From assembly GCA_021521415.1 (NCBI GenBank), contig JAIQDT010009109.1:1-64000 (forward strand): 64,000 bases of DNA. Reading direction: 5' to 3'. Shown here in pieces: positions 56,083 to 64,000 of this stretch (its first letter is position 1; each line of letters starts with the position of its first letter). The notes under the pieces are model-generated. The model ran no database searches. It was given only the letters and a program-made list of their open reading frames with translations, and was not told the DNA's origin. The DNA is from Bidens hawaiensis (Eukaryota > Streptophyta > Magnoliopsida > Asterales > Asteraceae). A program made the translations under genes and the position numbers.

Positions 56083-58706
56083 AGATGACGATCAATAAGT
56101 GGGGAGCTTTGACGTTGGCTTCTAGGCCTAACCGATGAATACGGTTTTTTTAAAAAACAAACTGAAGGCATTTCATGTTTAGAATTTGGAAAACTGGTCA
56201 GGATTTAAGACAAAGTAAACACTTTGTTCGGTTCACACAACTAACTATATGTATGCAAAGGGAAAAAACATACAACTTTAAAATTATAACTATAAAGTCT
56301 AAAGACCAAACACCACCATAGGTTCTTTCCATATCTCTAATTTGGTCCATACGCCTGTCTGCAAAGCAAAAGCCAATTATGATCAAAAGTCAACATTGCC
56401 AAAAATGAAGTCAAATTCATGTAAAAAAGCAAAGTTAGTTTCGCGATTTACCATAAATATGTATGTGAAAGAACGCACCTTAAACTTTTTAGTGTCAACC
56501 CAGGCTACAACATATGCAAAGAAATTGTGAAGATTTGTCGCCGCTTTGGCTTTTGGTGATGCTTCTACAAATTCTATCAATCAAGACCGAAAACAATCCC
56601 AATTTCAGTCTATATAGGTAACATACTTAATTTGCTACCTGAATAAAGGAAAGAGAAATCCTTATATTGCTAACCTCATATCTTGTACTGGAGCTTGACA
56701 TCCAATTCTTATACCATAGATCATTTGCAAGACCAAACCTTTAAGATTGACCAAAATCAGTTCCTGCAAGCTATAAAAGACATTTCTAAGATGTTACCAA
56801 AAAGATCAAACATGAAGAGCACGTAAATTTTTGAATATTAAGGGTTTGCTGCAAATAATACAACAACATCTATTTGTATATCAAAGCCCTTTTGAGCACC
56901 GCATTACAATAGCCTTTCAAGTTAGTAGTTTGTGATTTCCAGAAAGTAACACAAATTCATCTCAAACAGAAGCAAATGATACAAAAACGTACCTAAATCA
57001 ATAATACATTTCAAAAATTGGTGTGGACAAAGCCAGCTACAGGAAATCGCAAATGATTTGAGAATTGGATGCTTCCAACAGTGTATAACACTGGTTGTTG
57101 CACTAACACCAGCTTCACCAAAATCTGTTGTGTCTACCTCTTTGAAAAGTGCAGTAGCTCAAATGTTGGCCAAACTGCACAAATTATTATTATCATTGTT
57201 TTGTTTATCTGTTATTTGTTATTAGGTATTAGTTATTGTGTTATTGTTATTGTCAATAAAAATAATGATAATCAGTTAATTTCTTTAAAGATGAGACATT
57301 TACATTGTTCCAATGAGGATGGCGAATTGAGTAATGTCGGTTCGAAGCAACTTGATAACACCATTTACTCTGTTTTCTGCTAGTTCTCTCACATGTAATA
57401 AATATCAATGTTCAACAAACCATCAGGCAAGGTGGCAGCCATGGAAGAGATCAAACACGGAAATGCCAAGTAATTCCATTACTTTTTTTATCGTTCTTAT
57501 AGGGTCATTGTTCATCTATTTTAAAAAAGAATTAAATGTGACCCAAAAAATAAGTTCATATGTTCATGTAACTAATGCAACGTGCATACTCAATAAGCGT
57601 TGACAAATAGAGTACAATTTCATCTTAGGGGCCACAATTCTAACTACTCGAAACAAAAATAGCACAATTAAACATATATCAAACAAATATACGTACCATT
57701 AATGATGAAAGAGTAGTAACTGAAGTTTTAGCCAAAATATTCATCCTGCAAGTTTAAAAGTCAAGCATTTGACATATATTAGCTCTCAAAAATGAATACA
57801 TAGTTCAAACTTCAATTAAGGATACTTGGATAGTTAATTGAAATACATATTTTAAGATGTTGTAGTGACAATACCTTTAACTACTGTGTTAGATATGAGT
57901 AAAAGACAAATGTAGCTTACAAATTCATCTTGTTAAACGAGGCTCAGGTCCGGAAGTACATGGCTGCAACTGCAACACATGTTGCCACGCTAGAAACCTG
58001 ATCATCATCACAACCACAAACCGTAGAGAACAAATTTGTATACATACAATTAGCATCTTTTAAAAGTTAAGCAAGATGAGATCAACAGTGTACAAACATT
58101 AGAAGGCCAAGTTACAACTGCGAATTCACAAAGATAGACAAAACTGTAATATTATAAATGAATATTTGGTATACGTATTAACAAAATTGGCGCGGGGTTG
58201 TTAACAGAGGCTGCAACAAATGTTGCCACGCCAAAGACCGGAGCATCATCATAGCCATAAACCATAGAGAAAGTTTCAAAACATAGGCTGCAACTTAACC
58301 GAAATTCATTCAACATGCAACATTCTCCAAATAAGATACTGATTGACCAATTTGTAAATTAGCAATTGCAAGTTTGTTAAGGAGTCACGGGGAAAGTTAC
58401 CAGACCAACACCATATCGAAACGACCACCACCTTGTAGGCTTCCAATTTTTTATTCGTAGTTGGGTTGGCCTTGGATATTAGTGGTTTAAAATATAACTA
58501 TTTATATGCTGCATATAAATAACAAACATTTTGTACTAAATATATTTCATATTCCAACCTATTATTTATCTTCAAAACCTTAATTTAAGAGAAGGTTAAT
58601 TAAGAAGAAACCGGATACTATATTTACCTCAAAATATAGTTTTGCTATGAGTAGAATTGTGTAACTTAGACGGGTAGATTTTGCAATTTAAAAAATATAT
58701 AAAAAA
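56083..58706. other. Probable Helitron body or spacer, no gene recognised
   Basis: Contains short open frames on both strands (for example about 56383-56580 minus) with no motif I know. Two related stretches with CTGCAACAAATGTTGCCACGC-like words lie near 57965 and 58205. Captured exons are possible but not shown. Confidence 0.4.
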
Positions 58707-59487
58707 CTAGCATATTACCCGGCGCATTGTGTCGGGGTAGGTTGGTACCCGACGATAGTAAAACTCAAACGTCGTCGATCCCTGTTTTGAGACGGCAAGT
58801 CTACTCGAATTTGGTCAGTTTTAGTTATATGCGTTATGATATCAGAACTAAAACAAAATATAAGACAAAAATAATATAAAAACTGAGGTGGTCCAATGGG
58901 GTGGCGCCAGTCACCAAAACATGGGTGTTGAGGCGATAAGTCTACGCAAATTTGGTTGGTCTCCGTCACGTTATTTATAATAGCGAAACTAAAACAAAAA
59001 TATAAAGACAAAAACAAAATTGGCGTTCAGTGGGTTTTCTTACCTTTGTTACGCTACCAAAACTAAAACAAAATTGGGTGATCGAATTCGATCGGTTTAA
59101 CTAAAGAACATAACTATCCGGCTTACACCAAAATTGTTATTGAAAGAAAACCATTCTAAGATATACAAAATAGTAAATAACACACAAAAACTAAAAAAAA
59201 GGTAAAGCATGTGTGCAAAAAATAAATAACAAAAAAAAATACAAAAAAAGTAAACCATGTGTGCAAAATAATAAATAACACAAAAAAATAAAAATAACTA
59301 GACTATGTTTGCACAATCAAAGAAGGCTGATTTCGAACTCATGTCCCAGCTAAACATGGATCCCAAATAAAATCACTCTTATCAAGACAACATCCTGTCA
59401 ACTTCAAGTTTTATGTTAAGAGTTACAAAACTATTGTTATATATATAAAAACAGAAATGAAAATTTTGTGTCATCAAAGTTTTTAAT
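58707..59487 (-). mobile_element. Helitron-like element, family H1 copy C
   Basis: Minus strand 3' end: CCCCGACACAATGCGCCGGG, spacer TAATATG, CTAG at 58707-58710, then T. The 5' region near 59487 matches copies A and B (TGATGACACAAAATTTTC versus TCGGTGCCACAAAATTGTC). It has internal repeats with CGAATTTGGTC/CAAATTTGGTTGG blocks and a B-box-like GAGTTCGAAATC near 59340. Confidence 0.65.
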
Positions 59488-59978
59488 TATACTAATTAGG
59501 CAATTAGTATATGTTGGAAGTGGCAAAATAGTGAAAGGTGATAATAAAAAATTAGTTCAGCAAAAGAATGGGCAACACCCACAATTGGATCAGTTACTTA
59601 AATAATAGGTTAGATGATATGTAATATGTTAACATGTATACATATTTATTTACCCCCTTTGATATCATATATAAGTCAACTGTATTGTATCTTGGGCTTT
59701 TGCATTGGTGTCAGCCCAAAACTTTGTAGCACATTTATCATGTAAATCATCCCATTCTAAGCTCTAACAAGAGCTGCACAAAACCTGTGTTGGGCCCGAA
59801 GCGAACCGAGCCCAATCAAATCATGTCAAAGCAAGTCAAAATCAGTTTGAAACAATAAGTTTTGTGTTTAAAAAATAATCTTTCCACAACCACCGGTTAT
59901 AGATAAAATTAATGAGTTTCGTGGCTTTCATCCATCATGACAGGACTGCATGATTAAAGTTACTTGAGTTTCAAATGG

Positions 59979-60022
<44 letters not shown>

Positions 60023-60567
60023 GAAAAATATATACAAGAAGTAATTATTGTATGAAATTGAATGATGGATCCATTAGAGAATATATTATTGTTCTTAGAG
60101 GACGAATAGATTTATGAAGTGATAGGCGCGTTTTTAGGCGGTATATATCTTCTTCTTCTTCAAATAAAGAGGATTCATAATGGGACGTTTGTGGGCATTG
60201 AAAGGGCCTTTATGCGTTTCACGTTGTTCATTATAAATAATTTGGTTATGAAAAATAAACGTAAAAGGTAATATTGATGTGAAAAAATAAAGATTTTTGT
60301 AATGAGAGAACCATTAGAAAAGAATTTAGTGTTTTTGAAGTATGAATGGATTTCTGAATTGAGAAACACTTATATGACATGCAGACACTTTCTATGAAGA
60401 CATTCTAAATAGATTAAACTTGAGACTATCATCTCAAAAGTAAAATAATAGTATATCAAACAATTAAAACCAAATCACATTAATAAGTATTATTATTCTC
60501 CTACACGCCATGGTTACACCCTCGTAACTGCGCAAAGGGATAAGGAAAGCTGAACTCTAACATGTGA
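59488..60567. other. No gene recognised; 3' flank of the multicopper-oxidase-like gene
   Basis: Apart from a (TTA)n microsatellite I see nothing here. The part just below 60568 is probably the 3' UTR of the SKS-like gene. Confidence 0.55.
59980..60022. repeat. (TTA)n microsatellite
   Basis: About 14 uninterrupted TTA units. Confidence 0.95.
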
Positions 60568-61822
60568 CTACTTAACCTTGCCACACCGCAATGCATTTTG
60601 AGGTATGTCATATTCGGTAAACAGGCTCTTCTCGTTGTTCCAAACTCTAGCATATAACTGCTGTCCCAAATACTGTCGTGGCCAGTTTGCGGATCTCAGA
60701 TTCCACATACCCTTGTTGTCCAATGATACTAATATCACGCTCCAAGACTTTGGGTAAACCTGCAAATCATCAAATAGGATCAATAGAAGATTGATTACAA
60801 AAACAGCAGTTTGTTTAATGTTGTAAGAGCGTATATATCGGACGTTTTGGTTTTAGAAAACCATTCAGTTTCGGGGTTTTATATGGGTCCAGTCTCGGTT
60901 ACCTGGACTGTGTATCGTGATGTAGCGTCGTTCAGATTGTAGAACTTTTTCCTCAATGTTGAATTCCATTGGCCACCACCAAAACTACATGTTACATGAT
61001 CATAATATTAAGTAGTTCAATTAAATTTCTTATTTTTTTTTTATTAAAAGAGATAGGTTGGTTACCCGACGCTCCAGAAATCATAACCATCAAGATGCCA
61101 TGACTGAACCGAGTTTTCATTATTCTGGAAGACAATTTCAACAAAATCATGAAGAGCGAAACCCAATACTGATGTGCCTAGAACGGCAGGGCCGGCAGGG
61201 GGGCTGGGTTTGATGGAGTTCACTTTGAATACTCCAGGAATGTTGAAGTAGTCCGCAAGCTTCAATGGGGTAGTTGGGTTAACATAAGAGACTTTGTTCA
61301 CAGCATACCGAAGCTTCCCGTCAATATTAGCTTTTGAGTTAGCAAGCACAACTGTTCTAGTTATTGGAATTGTCCCATAGTGAAATGAACCTTGAGGGTT
61401 GGGCCTTGCTGCATTTGCTGTCAAGTTCCATCTACAAAGAACACGATATATAAGGGCAGATTCGGGAAGTAAAATATTTAAGCTAAGCGGTAATTAACAA
61501 GTTACCTGATTGTTCTAGCTTGCTTCATTGGCCAGTGAACTTGATAAGTTGGTGCAATGGGCAATGGCAATGAAGCTTTGGCTTTAGAACCAGCATAATG
61601 AAGGATCCCAGTAGCAGTAAGAACCGGTTTTGTGAATCGGGTTGAAGCAACAATGTAATAATCTTTTGGTGGCGAGTGTAGGGTGACCAAGAAAGACACG
61701 GATTGACCAACATGAAGGTCAAATGATTCATAGGATTCATGTAAAGTATGAGCTCCTTCTACTTCAACCAATATCATAGTATGACCTTGGATCCTAAAGT
61801 TGATTGAAGTTGTCAAAGCCAC
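60568..61822 (-). pseudogene. SKU5-similar / Bp10-type multicopper-oxidase-like gene, 5' part cut off by an LTR
   Basis: Last four exons on the minus strand: 61822-61506, 61431-61066, 60984-60903 and 60759-60568 (stop TAA or equivalent at the end). All introns have GT...AG borders, and the joined length is 957 bases, giving 318 codons plus stop in one frame. Residues such as TSINFRIQGHTMILVEVEGA, KLADYFNIPGVF and VYPKSWSVILV are characteristic of SKS proteins, which are secreted or wall-associated and often pollen-expressed (NTP303/Bp10). The family is usually about 540 aa. The first ~220 residues (signal peptide, first cupredoxin domain, part of the second) are missing because an LTR begins at 61823, inside an exon. 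Copper ligands of true ascorbate oxidases are replaced (WHLDGYDF where WHLHGHDF is expected, no HCH motif), as in other SKS members. The retained frame is clean, so the break is recent or the gene is otherwise functional. Confidence 0.9.
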
Positions 61823-62229
61823 TGTAGGGGTATGGTACTAAACCCGGCTTACGACCTTAATTTATTATGTCTGGCTTATTTTATTATATGGACTAATACA
61901 ATATTATTGGGCTGAGGGGGTTTTGTGGAGGTAACCCTAACTGGGCTAGGCTCATTAGGGTACCATGATGGTGGCCATGAGGCTCCCTATATAAGGAGGT
62001 CTCCACCTCCTTATTAAGGGTTGTTGTTCTCAATAAGAGCCACCACCATAACCATTTTTGTGTCTGTAAACAAGAGATCCTCGAGATTTCTTAGCAATCA
62101 CCTCCACACCCCCAAAAAACCATTGCAGATCTCAAGCTACCGGAGAAGAAGATCAAGTCGTGGTTCGTTCATCTCGAAGACCGGGGAACATCGTCATGGA
62201 TCAGGTCAGATTCATTTCGTGCTTCTTCA
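61823..62229 (+). mobile_element. LTR of a Ty3/gypsy-like element, inserted in the SKS gene (407 bp)
   Basis: Starts TGTAGGGGTATGG, ends TTCTTCA, followed by a TGGCGCCATC primer-binding site. Contains a TATA box. The left flank is GCCAC (61818-61822). The matching duplication should be beyond the window if the element is complete. Confidence 0.82.
61988..61995 (+). promoter_or_regulatory. TATA box of the LTR at 61823
   Basis: TATATAAG in the context CTCCCTATATAAGGAGG. Confidence 0.6.
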
Positions 62230-62230
62230 T

Positions 62231-62248
62231 TGGCGCCATCCGTGGGAC
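62231..62248 (+). other. Primer-binding site (TGGCGCC type)
   Basis: TGGCGCCATCCGTGGGAC, one base after the LTR. Close to the TGGCGCCGTCTGTGGGA-type sites of many plant gypsy elements, so the tRNA differs from that of the other elements in this window. Confidence 0.78.
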
Positions 62249-62660
62249 GGTAACGAACCACACCTCAATCTTCCCCGTTTCATGTCCAGATCTGTGTTTC
62301 TAGAGTGACGGAGGTTAGATCTGGGTCTAATTCCTTCAGATCTGATTCCGTTTGAACAACAGTTACGTTCGATATTCTTGTTTGTCTCTCTAGATCTGCG
62401 TTCATACGCAATGGGTGCCGGATCCAGATCTGATTTTTCAGTGTTCAATGCTGGAATAAGTTCTAGATCTATAGTCACAAAGCAAAAATTGGGTGTAAAA
62501 AAGGAATACACAGGTACAACTCTTTTTGCAGTGGGTACCATCATATTTGCATATCTTTGACTCATGTGGAAAGACATCTTCTAGGAGAATGACAGGCTGT
62601 GTACAGCCTCAAAATAATAGCCATCAATATTATCCCATTTTGGGGTTTCAAATAAATTAT
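62249..62660 (+). other. Internal leader of the 61823 element, no gene
   Basis: Repeated AGATCTG words and short frames without motifs. No gag or pol domain. Confidence 0.5.
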
Positions 62661-62663
62661 ACC

Positions 62664-62905
62664 CTTCGCCATGCATGCGCGCTCAACTCCCGCCATGCAT
62701 GCGCGCTCAACTCTCCGCCAGGCATGTGCACGCAACCCTTCGCCATGCATGCGCGCTCAACTCCCGCCATGCATGCGCGCTCAACTCCCGCCATGCATAC
62801 GCGCTCAACTCCCCGCCATAGCGGGTTGCATGCGCGCTCCCGGCGATTACTCTCCGCCACAGCGGGTTGCATGCGCGCTCCCGGCGATTACTCTCCGCCA
62901 TAGCT
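62664..62905 (+). repeat. Tandem array of ~24-bp and ~41-bp units
   Basis: Six units of about CGCCATGCATGCGCGCTCAA (24-25 bp), then two to three 41-bp units with GCGGGTTGCATGCGCGCTCC and GGCGATTACTCT. CG-rich compared with the surroundings. Confidence 0.93.
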
Positions 62906-63018
62906 CCCGCATGTCAACTTCAATCAACCGCGGATCAAAATCGCTCCCCGCGGATCAACTATAATCTCATGCGGGTCATTTTTTGCTTCCACGTTGCGAA
63001 TGAAGCTTTATGAACACT

Positions 63019-63655
63019 AAGGGTCAACTTCTGCTTCCGCAAGCAAAGTTCCCGCAAGGCACAATCAAAGCCTCGGGTCAACTTCTGCTTCCGCAAGCAA
63101 AGTTCCCGCGTGGCGTTATCAAAGCCTCAAGGGTCAACTTCTGCTTCCGCAAGCAAAGTTCCCGGGTGGCGTTATCAAAGCCTCAAGGGTCAACTTTAGC
63201 TTCCGCAATCAACTTCTGCTTCCGCAAGCAAAGTTCCCGCAAGGCACAATCAAAGCCTCAAGGGTCAACTTCTGCTTCCGCAAGCAAAGTTCCCGCAAGG
63301 CACAATCAAAGCCTCAAGGGTCAACTTCTGCTTCCGCAAGCAAAGTTCCCGCGTGGCGTTATCAAAGCCTTAAGGGTCAACTTTAGCTTCCGCAATCAAC
63401 TTCTGCTTCCGCAAGCAAAGTTCCCGCAAGGCACAATCAAAGCCTCAAGGGTCAACTTCTGCTTCCGCAAGCAAAGTTCCCGCGTGGCGTTATCAAAGCC
63501 TTAAGGGTCAACTTTAGCTTCTGCAAGCAAAGTTCCTGCAAGGCACAATCAAAGCCTCAAGGGTCAACTTCTGCTTCCGCAAGCAAAGTTCCCGCGTGGC
63601 GTTATCAAAGCCTTAAGGGTCAACTTTAGCTTCCGCAATCAACTTTTGCTCAAGG
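63019..63655 (+). repeat. ~53- to 70-bp tandem array (about ten copies)
   Basis: Units read AAGGGTCAACTTCTGCTTCC, then GCAAGCAAAGTTCCCGC and one of two alternative ends, AAGGCACAATCAAAGCCTC or GTGGCGTTATCAAAGCCTC. Some units carry a partial extra block (TTAGCTTCCGCAATCAAC). Unit lengths are multiples of three in part, which creates a long open frame by chance. Confidence 0.94.
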
Positions 63656-63664
63656 AACTCACCT

Positions 63665-64000
63665 ATTTTGCCTTCTTTAGTTTACAAACATATGTTGGGT
63701 GATCTTTGCTTTCAAACCCCAATGGTTGATTCATATAAATAACGTGATCGAGATCCCCGTATAAAAACGCATTGCTTACGTCCATTTGCCACAAACATCA
63801 CCTCTTACTCGTTGCAATTGCTAGTAATACTCGAATAGTAGTTAACTTTGCCACCGGACTGAACGTATCTTCATAATCCAACCCATATTGTTGAGTAAAC
63901 CCCCGAGCAACCAATCGTGCTTTAAACCTCTCTACAGATCCGTCAGCTTTTCTCTTCAATTTGTACACCCACTTGCAAGAAACCAGTGTTACATCCTAAG
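63665..64000 (-). pseudogene. copia reverse-transcriptase fragment (runs off the window)
   Basis: Minus strand: [60 protein letters not shown], then a TGA where Trp is expected, then QMDVSNAFLYGDLDHVIYM. These are the first blocks of the copia-type reverse transcriptase (RVT_2). The YVDD active site would follow but the frame ends near 63665 at the tandem array. The upstream part (integrase) is beyond 64000. A dead fragment with no sign of the rest of pol. Confidence 0.88.

Noticed and set aside
57069..57383. 104-codon frame with a hydrophobic stretch
   Set aside because: Hydrophobicity comes from ATT/TTA-rich DNA. There is no promoter or homologous motif, and it lies in a probable Helitron body.
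63010..63504. 164-codon open frame with repeated GQLLLPQAKFP units
   Set aside because: It lies wholly in the tandem array. The frame stays open only because unit lengths happen to be near multiples of three, and nothing suggests a protein.

Overview
This is a plant nuclear window, very probably from an eudicot. It is AT-rich and packed with plant transposons, and it holds one intact host gene and one broken one. The mix of chromovirus, copia, hAT, Harbinger and Helitron families made me think of the daisy family, but that is only an impression and I cannot prove the species. I see no tRNA gene, rRNA gene, CRISPR array or organelle DNA.

Region by region: 1-7257 holds two related Ty1/copia elements on the minus strand. 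The first, with a nearly intact gag and the start of pol, sits inside the gag of the second. 7287-8184 is a PIF/Harbinger remnant. 9295-9830, 14015-14734, 15352-15505 and 16027-16815 are small non-autonomous DNA transposons with clear target-site duplications. 10655-13799 is a truncated Ty3/gypsy chromovirus: its LTR, primer-binding site and part of gag. 18752-22033 is an old hAT transposon split by a 2-kb solo LTR. 22880-23735 is a LINE tail. 24008-26179 is a solo LTR of the same chromovirus family, with perfect 5-bp flanking repeats. 26251-27134 holds two more MITEs. 27575-30539 is a cluster of Helitrons. 32535-41727 is a complete but decayed chromovirus on the minus strand, with a perfect TTTTC target-site duplication and a MITE between two 275-bp direct copies of its integrase region. 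41728-49699 is older LTR debris with a 2.2-kb Harbinger-type element.

Host genes: a single-exon Dof zinc-finger transcription factor (51550-52470, plus strand) is intact. A multicopper-oxidase-like gene of the SKU5-similar/Bp10 type (60568-61822, minus strand) keeps its last four exons in a continuous reading frame. It is cut off mid-exon by an LTR starting at 61823, so its first half is missing from the window. 61823-64000 is a composite of an LTR, a primer-binding site, two tandem arrays and an antisense copia reverse-transcriptase fragment.

The most unusual signal is a repeated motif, GCGAAGTT/AACTTCGC. In both copia leaders it forms a series of 22-nt hairpins with an 8-bp stem and a 6-nt loop, while the loops vary. 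It forms longer hairpins directly beside the copia TATA boxes. It also recurs as direct repeats in the LTRs of the unrelated chromovirus family, always about 715 bp from the LTR start. In a third LTR of that family an unrelated 20-bp array starts about 766 bp in, close to that place.
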